The notes: generated by a model from the letters alone, not told the origin. Shown: positions 26,333 to 36,044, numbered from the stretch's first letter. The stretch is DNA of 64,000 bases from an uncultured Pelagibacteraceae bacterium (GCA_902589175.1 CACIRX010000004.1:24369-88368), one strand, 5' to 3'. Program-made: numbers and translations.

Positions 26333-27295
26333 ATGAGCATACAATCAAAAATACTCAACTTCATGCTTAAAAAATATGTAAAAGATGTCCAGCCTCCTGT
26401 TGAACATAGATCTTATATCGAAGCAAGAAAAATGATGAACCAAGAAGGTTATACTGATCAAGATAATTCATTAGGATCCAAAATATTGCAAAAAATAATC
26501 TTTAATAGAACTAAATCGTCTATCGGTATTAATGAAATTAATTTAAACGGTATTAGAACTTTACATTTTATGAATGAAAACTCTGATAAAAAAAAATGTA
26601 TACTATATTTTCATGGTGGAGGATATGTTGCTGGGTCACCTGAAACGCACCAAAATATGCTTATATCACTTGCAAAGTTATCTTCAATTCAAATATTTGC
26701 TATTGATTATTCATTGTCGCCTGAAAGTAATTTTCCAAAGGCAATCAATGAGGCGATAAGCAGTTACAACGCCTTATTAGAAAAAGGATTTAAAAATGAA
26801 AATATATTTTTTGGTGGGGACTCTGCGGGGGGCAATCTAACATTAGTCAGTACACTAAAATTACAGGAACTAAGCCAAAAATTACCATCAAAAATTTTTT
26901 TACTATCACCTTGGACAGACTTAACTGGAGAGGGAAGAAGTATCAAAGAAAATTCAAAGTCAGATCCATATTTGTCATATGATAATTGGTTGAACACATC
27001 ACTCTCTATGCAGAAAACTGTCAGAGAATGGTACGCTCCAAATCAGAATTATAGAAATCCTCTTATATCACCGGTTTTTGCTAATTATTATAATTATCCA
27101 AAAACATTGATTCAAGTTAGTGACATTGAAATACTGTATAGCGACTCCTTAGATCTTGAGTCTAAAATAAAAGTTGGAAACAATGAAGTGAGACTCAGCG
27201 TTTACAAAAATTTACCTCATGTTTGGCAGATTTTTGGTTTTTTACCTGAAGCGAAGCAAGCGCTTAATGAGATCTCAAATTTTTTAAAAAATTAA
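26333..27295 (+). CDS. Alpha/beta hydrolase, hormone-sensitive lipase family
   Basis: Esterase/lipase-like protein of 320 residues. The oxyanion-hole HGGGYVAGS lies at 94-102 and the nucleophile Ser164 in GGDSAGGN; the acid Asp is probably in QVSDIEILYSD and the His in LPHVWQIFG. All members of the triad are present. Substrate unknown; short-chain esters are typical. It follows gshB by 10 bp and is convergent with maeB with a TTAA stop overlap. Confidence 0.88.
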   Translation: MSIQSKILNFMLKKYVKDVQPPVEHRSYIEARKMMNQEGYTDQDNSLGSKILQKIIFNRTKSSIGINEINLNGIRTLHFMNENSDKKKCILYFHGGGYVAGSPETHQNMLISLAKLSSIQIFAIDYSLSPESNFPKAINEAISSYNALLEKGFKNENIFFGGDSAGGNLTLVSTLKLQELSQKLPSKIFLLSPWTDLTGEGRSIKENSKSDPYLSYDNWLNTSLSMQKTVREWYAPNQNYRNPLISPVFANYYNYPKTLIQVSDIEILYSDSLDLESKIKVGNNEVRLSVYKNLPHVWQIFGFLPEAKQALNEISNFLKN

Positions 27296-29559
27296 CTCTT
27301 AAATGCCGATAATGCAGCTAAGTTAACAATGTCTGCAACATTCGCGCCTAAAGGTGCAATTTGTATGCTTTCTTTAAAGCCAACTAAGTAGGGTCCAACA
27401 AGTGTGCCGCCACCCAACTCCTGAAGCATCTTTGTTGAAATGCTCGCACTGTGAATAGCTGGCATAATTAACAAGTTTGCAGGACCAGATAATTTACAAA
27501 ATGGATAAAGGTTCATTAAGTTTTCGTTCAAAGCAGTATTTGCCCCCATTTCTCCGTCATATTCGAAATCCAAATTTCTTTCATCAAGAATCTTCTTCGC
27601 ATCTCTCATATATACTGATCTCTCAGTAAATGGTTTTCCAAAATTTGAATATGATACTAGAGCAGCTCTTGGTTCAATGCCAAATATTTCTCTAACTACC
27701 TCAGCACTTTCTTGTGTGATATTTGCTAATTGAGAGGCATTGGGCATATCATGTACATTTGAGTCTGCAACAAAAATAGTTCTTCCATTACATAACATTA
27801 CTGTCATACCAAGAATGGTTTTGTTTGGTATTGGATCAAGTACATATTCAATACTCTCTAAAGAGGCTGCATAGCTTCTTGTTAAGCCACAAACCATTGC
27901 ATCGGCTTCTTTTAAAGAAACCATACATGCTGCGAAAACATTTCTTTCTCGATTTAAGAGATCTAAACAATCCTTTTTTAAAAATCCTTTTCTTTGTAAA
28001 CGATGATAGATGTGTTCAGCGTATCTATCATGTTCTGATTTATTTCTAGTGCTGTGTATTTCCATTTGATCAAAAAAATCTAAACCCATTTCCTGCATTT
28101 TGTTTTTTATGACATCATCTCTCCCAATTAAAATAGGAGTGCCCATTCTGTTATTAAGGAAAATTACAGCAGCCCTAATCATATCTTCCTCTTCTCCTTC
28201 AGTGAAAATAACTCTTTTGGGATTTTCTTTAACTTCTTGAAAAACTTTTTGAAGAAGGCCAGCTGATGGATTAAGTCTTGCGGATAATTCGTCTGAATAG
28301 TTTTCCATGTCTACTATTGCTTTTCTAGCGACACCAGTGTCCATAGCAGCCTTCGCAACTGCAGGAGGAACCTTACTGATTAGTCTTGGATCAAAGGGAG
28401 AAGGAATAATATAATCTGGTCCATATTGTGGTCTTTTACCTGGATATGCGTTTGCTACTTCGTCTGGCACATCTTCTTTTGCCAGGTCAGCAATGGATTT
28501 AGCCGCAGCTATCTTCATTTCAAGATTAATCGTTTTTGCCCTAACGTCTAGTGCACCCCTGAATATATAGGGAAATCCAAGTACATTGTTAACTTGATTA
28601 GGATAGTCAGACCTTCCGGTTGCAATAATAGCATCATCTCTACACTCTTTAATCTTTTCAGGTAATATCTCCGGCTCAGGATTTGCCATTGCAAAAATGA
28701 TTGGTTTTTCTGCCATAGATAAAACCATTTTTTGGGTAAGAATATTGCCAATTGAAAGTCCAAAAAAAATATCCGCACCTTCCAGAGCATCTTCTAGAGT
28801 TCTGCATTGTGTTTTTACAGCATGAGCAGATTTCCATTGATTCATGTTTTCTTTTCTTTCAGTGTGTATAACTCCTTTGGTATCGCATAGTATTGCATTT
28901 GCATTGGGCATGCCCATAGCTTTTAAAAGCTCCAGACAAGCAATACCTGCAGCACCCGCGCCATTTACGACAATTTTAACTTCATTAATTTTTTTTCCAG
29001 TAAGGTCTAGCGCATTAATAAGTGCAGCCGCAGATATAATTGCAGTACCATGTTGGTCATCATGGAAAATAGGTATGTCCATTATTTCTCTAAGTGTGTC
29101 TTCAATTATAAAACACTCAGGGGCTCTTATATCCTCAAGATTTATTCCACCAAAAGAAGGTCCTAAATACTTTACAGAATTAATAAATTTTTCAGCATCC
29201 TCAGTGTCAATTTCTAAATCAATTGAGTCAATGTCTGAAAATCTTTTAAATAAAACTGATTTACCCTCCATTACTGGTTTTGATGCATGTGCGCCTAAAT
29301 TACCAAGTCCTAATATTGCAGTTCCATTAGATATTACTGCGACTATATTCCCCTTACTTGTATAGTCATATACTGTACTTTTATCATCAGCAATGGCATT
29401 AACAGGAGCGGCAACTCCAGGCGAATAAGCCAGAGATAGATCTCTTTGAGTTTCAAGTGGTTTTGTTGCCTTAATTTCTATTTTACCTGGCTTACCTTGT
29501 GCATGAAACACCAACGCTTCTTTTTCACTAAAATGTTCTTCCCTATCTTTTTTTGTCAT
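27292..29559 (-). CDS. maeB: NADP-dependent malic enzyme with phosphotransacetylase-like C-terminal domain
   Basis: Oxidative decarboxylation of malate to pyruvate, linking the TCA cycle to pyruvate and NADPH. The N-terminal 430 residues carry the malic enzyme motifs (SLAYSPGVAAPV, FHDDQHGTAI, VVNGAGAAGIACLELL); the C-terminal part (about 435-755) resembles phosphate acetyltransferase and is regulatory in MaeB. 755 residues is the normal size for this fusion. A promoter-like sequence lies just upstream in the 125-bp gap to murJ. Confidence 0.96.
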   Translation of the reverse strand: MTKKDREEHFSEKEALVFHAQGKPGKIEIKATKPLETQRDLSLAYSPGVAAPVNAIADDKSTVYDYTSKGNIVAVISNGTAILGLGNLGAHASKPVMEGKSVLFKRFSDIDSIDLEIDTEDAEKFINSVKYLGPSFGGINLEDIRAPECFIIEDTLREIMDIPIFHDDQHGTAIISAAALINALDLTGKKINEVKIVVNGAGAAGIACLELLKAMGMPNANAILCDTKGVIHTERKENMNQWKSAHAVKTQCRTLEDALEGADIFFGLSIGNILTQKMVLSMAEKPIIFAMANPEPEILPEKIKECRDDAIIATGRSDYPNQVNNVLGFPYIFRGALDVRAKTINLEMKIAAAKSIADLAKEDVPDEVANAYPGKRPQYGPDYIIPSPFDPRLISKVPPAVAKAAMDTGVARKAIVDMENYSDELSARLNPSAGLLQKVFQEVKENPKRVIFTEGEEEDMIRAAVIFLNNRMGTPILIGRDDVIKNKMQEMGLDFFDQMEIHSTRNKSEHDRYAEHIYHRLQRKGFLKKDCLDLLNRERNVFAACMVSLKEADAMVCGLTRSYAASLESIEYVLDPIPNKTILGMTVMLCNGRTIFVADSNVHDMPNASQLANITQESAEVVREIFGIEPRAALVSYSNFGKPFTERSVYMRDAKKILDERNLDFEYDGEMGANTALNENLMNLYPFCKLSGPANLLIMPAIHSASISTKMLQELGGGTLVGPYLVGFKESIQIAPLGANVADIVNLAALSAFKS

Positions 29560-29575
29560 TTTTTCTTTTTTGGAT

Positions 29576-29603
29576 TTTATATAGGTTTTTGCCTGCTTTT
29601 CAA
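29576..29603 (-). promoter_or_regulatory. Candidate promoter of maeB
   Basis: On the minus strand TTGAAA (29603-29598) and TATAAA (29581-29576) are 16 bp apart. The predicted leader to the maeB ATG (29559) is about 10 nt and A-rich, without a clear Shine-Dalgarno sequence. Confidence 0.45.
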
Positions 29604-29684
29604 ATTCAAAAGATATATATTGAACAAACCTTTATTTATTTTTGGAGTTATTTAAAACAAAATAGATTAATAAACAATGTTTAT

Positions 29685-31223
29685 ATGAATGTTTTAAGGT
29701 CATCAGTTATTTATTCTTTTTTCACTTCAATAAGTAGAATTTTCGGTTTTTTAAGAGACATATTAATTGCTAATTTCTTAGGTACTGGACTGATAGCCGA
29801 TATTTTTTTTGTTGCTTTTAGGCTACCCAATACATTTAGAAGAATTTTTTCAGAAGGAGCATTAAACTCGGCATTTGTACCAATCTATACAAAGCTACTT
29901 AAAGATAAGTTAATAGACGAGTCAAGACAATTTGCTGGGAGTATTTTTTTAATTTTCTTAATTGTTTCTTCATTGGTGGTTTTAATAATTGAAATTTTTA
30001 TGCCATTTTTTATAACAATTTTAGCCCCAGGTTTCACTAACGATCATGATAAGTTTAATGAGTTAGTTAAAGTTGCAAGAATTATTTTTCCATTTCTGAT
30101 TTTAATTAGTATTTCATCAATCTGTTCATCTATTCTTAATTCGCATAATAAATTCGCTTTGTCAGCAGCTCTTCCTATTATATTGAATATTACACTGATT
30201 ATTTCACTAATCATTGCAGCTCATGTGAAAGCCGCATTTTTAACATTCTTATCTTGGAGTGTAGTCCTTGCTGGAATACTTCAAGTTATAATTCTTATAA
30301 TTGCTCTTTCAAGGGAAAAAATATATTTGTTCTTTACAGTGAAAATATATAACAGTTATATAAAACGTTTTTCAAAATTATTTTCAGCTAGTTTTTTTTC
30401 GTCTGGACTGTTGCAATTAAATATTTTAATTGGAACGATAATTGCTTCTTTTGAGAGTGGCGCAATTTCATATTTATATTATGCTGACCGAGTTTATCAA
30501 TTACCTCTTGCACTTGTCGGAATAGCTATTGGCATTGTATTACTGCCATCTATTTCAAGTAAAATAAGATCTGATACGCGTGAAACTATTCATCATTCAA
30601 TAGAACAAACTTTACTATACTCATTGTTATTTGCTGTTCCTGCATCGTTAGGAATTTATGTTCTATCAGACGAAATTGTAAGCGCGCTTTTTGAAAGAGG
30701 TGAATTTGACGAAAAATCATCCCTTTTTACATCTCAAGCTCTCAAATTTTATGCTTTAGGTCTTGTAGCATTTATTGTTATGAAAATTTATACACCAATA
30801 TTTTTTGCATATGAAAACGCAAAGCCTACTTTATACATTACTGCTATCAATTTAGCTATGAACACTTTATTTAGTATAGTCTTGTTCATTAACATAGGGT
30901 TTATCGGAATTCCAATAGCTACAAGTATATCAGCTTGGATAAGTGTTTTATTAATGAATTATTACTTAAAGATGTTCAATTATTATCAAATAAGCAGCAG
31001 AATTATCTTTCCTATCACAATAATAGCTATCAGCTCATTCTTTATGTACTTATATTTATTTTTTCTCAAAAAATATTCGGAGATATTTTTTAATTTATTG
31101 CAAGACCGTGAAATTATATTTCTTTTATTTTCAGTACTTTCTTCAATATTACTTTATTTTATTCTAATTTCATTTTACAAGCCGTTTAAATACTCTGAAA
31201 TTAAAAAGATTTTAAAAAAATGA
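29685..31223 (+). CDS. murJ: Lipid II flippase MurJ
   Basis: Multidrug/oligosaccharidyl-lipid/polysaccharide exporter superfamily protein that flips lipid II across the inner membrane. About 14 hydrophobic segments; the N-terminal SRIFGFLRDILIANFLGTG, ADIFFVAFRLPNTFRRIFSEGALN and GDFDE-like GEFDEKSS are conserved. I set the start at ATG 29685 (MNVLRSSVIYS), giving 512 residues; the open frame extends 44 codons upstream into maeB but that extension is not MurJ-like. Its stop overlaps the trpS start (ATGA). Confidence 0.95.
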   Translation: MNVLRSSVIYSFFTSISRIFGFLRDILIANFLGTGLIADIFFVAFRLPNTFRRIFSEGALNSAFVPIYTKLLKDKLIDESRQFAGSIFLIFLIVSSLVVLIIEIFMPFFITILAPGFTNDHDKFNELVKVARIIFPFLILISISSICSSILNSHNKFALSAALPIILNITLIISLIIAAHVKAAFLTFLSWSVVLAGILQVIILIIALSREKIYLFFTVKIYNSYIKRFSKLFSASFFSSGLLQLNILIGTIIASFESGAISYLYYADRVYQLPLALVGIAIGIVLLPSISSKIRSDTRETIHHSIEQTLLYSLLFAVPASLGIYVLSDEIVSALFERGEFDEKSSLFTSQALKFYALGLVAFIVMKIYTPIFFAYENAKPTLYITAINLAMNTLFSIVLFINIGFIGIPIATSISAWISVLLMNYYLKMFNYYQISSRIIFPITIIAISSFFMYLYLFFLKKYSEIFFNLLQDREIIFLLFSVLSSILLYFILISFYKPFKYSEIKKILKK

Positions 31224-32242
31224 ATGAGATTAAAAAAAATACCGTCTTATCTGGTGTGCAACCCTCAGGAAATCTTCATATAGGTAATTATCTTGGTGCA
31301 ATCAAGAATTTTGTAAGCATGCAAAGTGATTATAACTGTTTTTTTTGTATAGTTGATTTACATGCTATTACAGTAAAGCAAGATCCGAAGATACTTAAAA
31401 GAAATACCTTAGAAGTTGCAGCGTCCTACATTGCATCAGGTATTGATCCAAAAAAAAGTGTTGTATTTAATCAAAGCAGTGTATCCGCACATTCAGAGCT
31501 AGCATGGATATTTAATTGTGTAACAAGAATGGGTTGGTTAAATCGCATGACACAATTTAAAGACAAAGCTGGTAAAGATAAAGAGAATGCAAGCTCAGGT
31601 TTATTTATTTATCCAAATTTAATGGCTGCAGATATATTGGTTTATAAGGCAACACATGTTCCCGTAGGAAATGACCAAAAGCAGCATCTAGAACTTACGA
31701 GAGATATTGCGCAAAAATTTAATAGAGATTTTAATTGTGAAAACTTTTTTCCTATTCCTGAACCAATTATAGATAAGGATATATCAAGAATTATGTCTTT
31801 GAAAGATGGAGGACAAAAAATGAGTAAATCAGACCTATCAGAATATTCTCGCATAAGTCTTTTAGACGAGAGTGATGAGATTATAAAGAAGATCAAAAAA
31901 GCGAAAACAGCAGATACGGTTATGCCAGAAAAAATAGAGCAAATATTAAAATTAAGTGAAGTTAATAATTTGCTAAATATTTATGCAGGGTTTTCTGGAA
32001 TTGAAAAGGAAAAGTTGATTGCTCAATATAAAGGACAAAATTTTTCTAATTTTAAATCTGATTTATCTGACATACTTGTAGAGCAAATGAAACCTATAAC
32101 AGCAGAAATCAAAAAACTGATGCAGGATAAAGGCTATCTAATAGAGATTTTGTTAGAGGGTCAAAATAAAGCAAATGAAGTTGCTCAAAAAACGATTAAT
32201 GATGTATATGACATAGTAGGATTTCTAAGAAATGAAACATAG
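31220..32242 (+). CDS. trpS: Tryptophanyl-tRNA synthetase
   Basis: Class I aminoacyl-tRNA synthetase of 340 residues. The HIGH motif is PSGNLHIGNY at 15-24 and the KMSKS motif is QKMSKSDLS near 200. FIYPNLMAADILVYKATHVPVGNDQKQHLELTRD is the usual central region. Four-base overlap with murJ upstream and an 11-bp overlap with the universal stress gene downstream, as is common in alphaproteobacteria. Confidence 0.97.
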   Translation: MNEIKKNTVLSGVQPSGNLHIGNYLGAIKNFVSMQSDYNCFFCIVDLHAITVKQDPKILKRNTLEVAASYIASGIDPKKSVVFNQSSVSAHSELAWIFNCVTRMGWLNRMTQFKDKAGKDKENASSGLFIYPNLMAADILVYKATHVPVGNDQKQHLELTRDIAQKFNRDFNCENFFPIPEPIIDKDISRIMSLKDGGQKMSKSDLSEYSRISLLDESDEIIKKIKKAKTADTVMPEKIEQILKLSEVNNLLNIYAGFSGIEKEKLIAQYKGQNFSNFKSDLSDILVEQMKPITAEIKKLMQDKGYLIEILLEGQNKANEVAQKTINDVYDIVGFLRNET

Positions 32243-32708
32243 ATCAAAATTTTTAGTTATAGTTGACGACTCTCAAGAGTTGGATGTAGCCATCAGGTTT
32301 GCTGCTAAGCGTGCTAGAAGTACCAAAGGTGGTGTAGTTTTATTGAACGTCATTGAACAATTTGATCCCCAGCAATGGCAGTCGATTGAAGACATAATCC
32401 TTCAGGAAGCTAGAGAAAAGGCACAAAAAAAACTTCAAAAATGGTCAAAAGTGATAAATGATCTTACAGGTGTCGTTCCTGAATTAATGGTTAAGGAGGG
32501 TGTCACAAGTGAAAAAATTATTGAGACACTCGAACAAGATGATGCTGTTAGATTTTTAGTTTTAGCTGCAGCAGAAGCAGATCAGCCAGGACCGCTTGTA
32601 TCGCTCTTAGCAGGACAAAAGTCTGGAAAATTACCTGTGCCTATCGTAATTATACCTCAAGGTCTCTCAGAAGATGTAATTGATGATTTAGCGTCAAGAT
32701 CAGATTAA
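32232..32708 (+). CDS. Universal stress protein family
   Basis: UspA-fold protein of 158 residues: FLVIVDDSQELDVAIRFAAKRA at the N-terminus and the ATP-site region VLAAAEADQPGPLVSLLAGQKSG near the C-terminus, which replaces the more usual GxxGxxxxxxGS with a divergent loop. The role is unknown. Its position between trpS and nfuA is the usual alphaproteobacterial one. It begins within the last codons of trpS. Confidence 0.88.
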   Translation: MKHRSKFLVIVDDSQELDVAIRFAAKRARSTKGGVVLLNVIEQFDPQQWQSIEDIILQEAREKAQKKLQKWSKVINDLTGVVPELMVKEGVTSEKIIETLEQDDAVRFLVLAAAEADQPGPLVSLLAGQKSGKLPVPIVIIPQGLSEDVIDDLASRSD

Positions 32709-32753
32709 AAATCAATTTAATTTCAGTCACTTAATAAAAAACTACATCAAAAC

Positions 32754-32783
32754 TTTAAAATTTTATGAATCTATCTATATAAC
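32754..32783 (+). promoter_or_regulatory. Candidate promoter of nfuA
   Basis: TTTAAA at 32754-32759 and TATAAC at 32778-32783, 18 bp apart, end 12 bp before the ATG at 32796. The rest of the 87-bp gap after the universal stress gene shows no hairpin or other element. The leader would be only about 5 nt. Confidence 0.4.
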
Positions 32784-32795
32784 TTTAGCTAGCTT

Positions 32796-33359
32796 ATGTT
32801 TATACAGACCGAATCAACACCTAATCCAAATTCATTGAAATTTATTCTTGGTGATCACATTCTTTGTGAAAGCCCTATCGAGTTTAATAAATCTCAAGAA
32901 AATACATACTCAGCATTAGCTGACGAGCTTTTTAAAATCAATGGCATTGATAATATATTGTTTAATAAGAATTGTATTTCAGTCAATAAAAATGAGTATT
33001 CTTGGGATCAACTTAAAGCCTCTATATTGCGCGTGATCTCAGATCATATAAATTCAGGACTTCCAGCTATTGAAAAACGAAACAATGATGCAAATGCACT
33101 AGATAAAATTCAATTTGATGATGAAGATGTGAAAGTAGTAAATATGATAAATGGCATTTTAACATCAAAGATCAGACCAGCAATTATGCAAGATGGTGGT
33201 GATGTAAATTTTGTTAAATATGAAGCTGGTACGGCTTATCTTTCTTTGAAAGGAAGTTGTGCAGGTTGTCCTAGTGCAACAGTTACATTAAAGAATGGTA
33301 TTGAGAATATGCTTAAGCACCACATACCTGAGCTGAAAAAAGTTGAGCAGGTATTTTAA
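32796..33359 (+). CDS. nfuA: Fe-S cluster carrier protein NfuA-like
   Basis: The N-terminal Nfu domain (MFIQTESTPNPNSLKFILGD) is followed by a C-terminal NifU domain with the cluster-binding CAGCPS near residue 155 and the DGGDVNFV motif. 187 residues. It binds and delivers a [4Fe-4S] cluster to target proteins. In this window likely clients include MiaB, Nth and the Fe-S protein at 56899-58239. Confidence 0.95.
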   Translation: MFIQTESTPNPNSLKFILGDHILCESPIEFNKSQENTYSALADELFKINGIDNILFNKNCISVNKNEYSWDQLKASILRVISDHINSGLPAIEKRNNDANALDKIQFDDEDVKVVNMINGILTSKIRPAIMQDGGDVNFVKYEAGTAYLSLKGSCAGCPSATVTLKNGIENMLKHHIPELKKVEQVF

Positions 33360-33374
33360 GAAGATGTATTTCGT

Positions 33375-34343
33375 ATGAATATTTTGATTACTCAAGATAA
33401 AAACATTAAATTTCTATTTCAGATATATTATTTTATTTTGTTACTTATTACATTAGCCGTTTTAACATCTTTGGTGTTCACACATAATTTTTATCAAAAG
33501 TCGACCATTAACAATATTACATCGGCAAATGACTTAGAAAAGGACATATCAGTTGCCTACATTAGTGATTTCAAATCAGCTAAATCTCTTGAGAAAAATA
33601 AGTATATTAAGAATATTGAGATTGATCAAGTAAGAGAAACTAAGATCATCCCTAAGATCTCAGTTGCTACACTTCCAAATGATCTCAAAAGTATTAAATC
33701 AGTAAAAACTAGAAAAGAATTATTTATCAAAATTACACTTCCTCTAATAGTTCAGGAAAACGAAAGACTTTTATTTTTAAATAAAAAAATAAAAATGATT
33801 AAAAGTAATATTGACCAAATAAAGCGAAAGGAAGCTGTATGGATAAGTGATTTAATGAAGGAATATAAGGCAGATACTTTAGATGCTTTATTAATAAAAG
33901 TTGACGAAATACCTGTATCACTTGCACTCGCCCAAGCCGTGATTGAAAGTGGATGGGGAACCTCAAGGTTCGCTTATGAAGGTAATGCACTTTTTGGACA
34001 GTATGTTTGGGGTAAAAACAATGACGGGATTATACCTAATGATAGAGATACAGATGCTAAATACAAGATAAAATCATTTAATAGTTTAAGTGAGTCTGTT
34101 GCATCTTATATGAAAAATTTAAATACAAATTTTCACTATAACGAATTTCGTTTAAATAGATTTGTTCTTAGATCAAACAAATTACCTTTACGAGGTACAT
34201 ACTTGGCAGAGTTTTTACTAAGCTATTCAATTGAAGATAACTATATAGATAAATTAAAAGATATTATTCAAATTAATAATCTCGAGGATTTTGAAAATTT
34301 AAGTTTAGATAGAGAATCTCCATTAATTACAGATATTATTTAA
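33375..34343 (+). CDS. Bax/GH73-type glucosaminidase domain protein, membrane anchored
   Basis: A 322-residue protein with one N-terminal membrane segment (about 13-35) and a C-terminal peptidoglycan glucosaminidase domain. The domain signature is LALAQAVIESGWGTSRFAY, where the Glu is the likely general acid, followed by GNALFGQYVWG. It probably cleaves the glycan strands of murein in the periplasm. It lies between nfuA and tsaB, genes that are adjacent in many relatives, so this and the next gene look like an insertion. Convergent with the deacetylase gene, 8-bp overlap. Confidence 0.85.
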   Translation: MNILITQDKNIKFLFQIYYFILLLITLAVLTSLVFTHNFYQKSTINNITSANDLEKDISVAYISDFKSAKSLEKNKYIKNIEIDQVRETKIIPKISVATLPNDLKSIKSVKTRKELFIKITLPLIVQENERLLFLNKKIKMIKSNIDQIKRKEAVWISDLMKEYKADTLDALLIKVDEIPVSLALAQAVIESGWGTSRFAYEGNALFGQYVWGKNNDGIIPNDRDTDAKYKIKSFNSLSESVASYMKNLNTNFHYNEFRLNRFVLRSNKLPLRGTYLAEFLLSYSIEDNYIDKLKDIIQINNLEDFENLSLDRESPLITDII

Positions 34344-35370
34344 CCAAAAACTGGTAACCAAACCAATACCATTTATCATTCACTTTAGTTGTACAATTTA
34401 ATCTGGCTCTGCCTTTTAAGTAAGCTTCATTTAATATAATTTGTACTCTATCTTTTTTTATATTTATTATTTCCTGCTTATCCCATTTTCCGCCAGGATT
34501 AGAAAAGCAATCAAGAGAATTGCCTTTTAAATTATTTAAAATACTAAATTCGATGGATGGTTTTTTGTCATCGATTAGAAACATATCACCTGGTAAAAAA
34601 TTCTTTATATTTAAAGAATAAGAATCAGCCGCAAATTTAAATCTATCTTTATTTCCAAATCTTTCATTAAGAGAAAACCTTGGTAAATAATATCTATCAT
34701 CAAAACTTGAAATAACCCCGGAATGTTGTCCAAATGCATGAGAAATATTAAATTCTTTAAGAATTCTTATTACTTCATTACTTGTCTCACCGTATGGATA
34801 TGCAAAAAGCTTTGGTATAAAGCCAATATTTTTAATCCAACTTTTGTGAGAATCTAAGATATCTTTTTTTATATCCAATGTCTTGTTTAATGGCATGTGT
34901 AAATGCGTAGATGTATGTTGACCAACACTTCCACCTTCATCAATAAATATTCTTATATCATCCCATGTCATATAACCTTTTGTTTTTTTATCAATTATGT
35001 CAGTAGATATAAATAACGTGACAGGTATTTTGTTATCTCTAAAAACTGGCCATGCAATTTCGTAAAACGAGCTGTAAGCATCATCAACAGAAAATGCCAC
35101 AGCTTTTTCATCTAAGGTGTCATCTCTCTCCAAAATCATGATTAATTCTTCTAACTCTAAGACTTTAATTTTATTACTTAAAATATATTCAATGTGTGAA
35201 TTAAATTGCTCCTCACTTACATTTGTTGAAGGATATTTGTCTTCTCCAAATCTATGGTACATAAACACCGACACGCCTGGCTCAGAAAATGCAGGTAAAG
35301 TATATGAAAAATAAATTACTAGAAATAGAAAATAACTTTTACTAAAATTAGTAAAAAAAAAATTATTCAT
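34336..35370 (-). CDS. Secreted polysaccharide deacetylase (NodB-like)
   Basis: A 344-residue protein with a signal peptide ending near AFS (residue 29). The NodB domain shows VFMYHRFG, FSVDDAY (the metal/catalytic Asp pair, in place of the usual TFDDG), the metal-binding GQHTSTH (H-x3-H), and FAYPYGE. A further 90 residues at the C-terminus have no family I recognise. It likely removes N-acetyl groups from a glycan in the periplasm or outside. It is paired tail to tail with the glucosaminidase gene, suggesting both act on cell-wall or surface glycans. Confidence 0.83.
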   Translation of the reverse strand: MNNFFFTNFSKSYFLFLVIYFSYTLPAFSEPGVSVFMYHRFGEDKYPSTNVSEEQFNSHIEYILSNKIKVLELEELIMILERDDTLDEKAVAFSVDDAYSSFYEIAWPVFRDNKIPVTLFISTDIIDKKTKGYMTWDDIRIFIDEGGSVGQHTSTHLHMPLNKTLDIKKDILDSHKSWIKNIGFIPKLFAYPYGETSNEVIRILKEFNISHAFGQHSGVISSFDDRYYLPRFSLNERFGNKDRFKFAADSYSLNIKNFLPGDMFLIDDKKPSIEFSILNNLKGNSLDCFSNPGGKWDKQEIINIKKDRVQIILNEAYLKGRARLNCTTKVNDKWYWFGYQFLVK

Positions 35371-35411
35371 ATCACCTAATTTTTAGTCTATATGTAAAAA
35401 ATAGCAATAAT

Positions 35412-36035
35412 ATGTTTTTAATTTTAGATTTTACTCAAACATTTAAACTGGCAATTATAAAAAATGGGAATCTAATTCAAAAAGAATTAAATACAAAAAA
35501 AAATATTTCTGAAATACTAATTCTTGAGGTAGAAAAATTTATAAAAAAATCAAACGTCAATATCAAAGATCTCTCATCAATTTATATTATTACTGGACCC
35601 GGAAGTTTTACAGGCATTAGGTCAGCCCTAACTTTTGCGAAATCTCTCAAACTCACTATGAAATTAAATCTTTTTGGATTATCAAAATTTGAACTAATTA
35701 ATTATAAAATTAATATTAATAAATTTAATAAAAAAAGGCGTATTTTTTTATATTTTAAAGATAATCAATTTTTTTCGCAAGCATTCAAAGGTTTTAAATC
35801 TATTAGTGAGGCAAGGCTATACAATCTTGATGATGAAGACTTAAAATTCAATGATGAAACAACCTACATTTATGACAATATTCTATTTGAAAATTCGTTA
35901 AGAGGTGAAATTTTTCAAAAAAAAGCTAATTTTTTTTTAGTAGATTATAATTTAAACCAAATAAAAGAACTAACAGTAAATAATATGATTGAAAACAATG
36001 ACCCAAAACCGTTATATATAAGTAACTATTATTAA
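35412..36035 (+). CDS. tsaB: tRNA t6A37 biosynthesis protein TsaB
   Basis: Non-catalytic partner of TsaD in threonylcarbamoyladenosine formation. ITGPGSFTGIRSALTFAKSL is the diagnostic segment; the N-terminal half has the ASKHA fold (MFLILDFTQTFKLAIIKNG). 207 residues, with a very AT-rich and poorly conserved second half. rimI, its common neighbour, is missing; fur follows directly. Confidence 0.9.
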   Translation: MFLILDFTQTFKLAIIKNGNLIQKELNTKKNISEILILEVEKFIKKSNVNIKDLSSIYIITGPGSFTGIRSALTFAKSLKLTMKLNLFGLSKFELINYKININKFNKKRRIFLYFKDNQFFSQAFKGFKSISEARLYNLDDEDLKFNDETTYIYDNILFENSLRGEIFQKKANFFLVDYNLNQIKELTVNNMIENNDPKPLYISNYY

Positions 36036-36044
36036 GTGGTTATA

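Noticed and set aside
29553-29684. Long N-terminal extension of MurJ (44 codons, hydrophobic) overlapping maeB
   Set aside because: The extension is not MurJ-like and is the antisense of maeB's start and promoter; MurJ proteins begin at MNVLRSS-like sequences, so the ATG at 29685 is the start.
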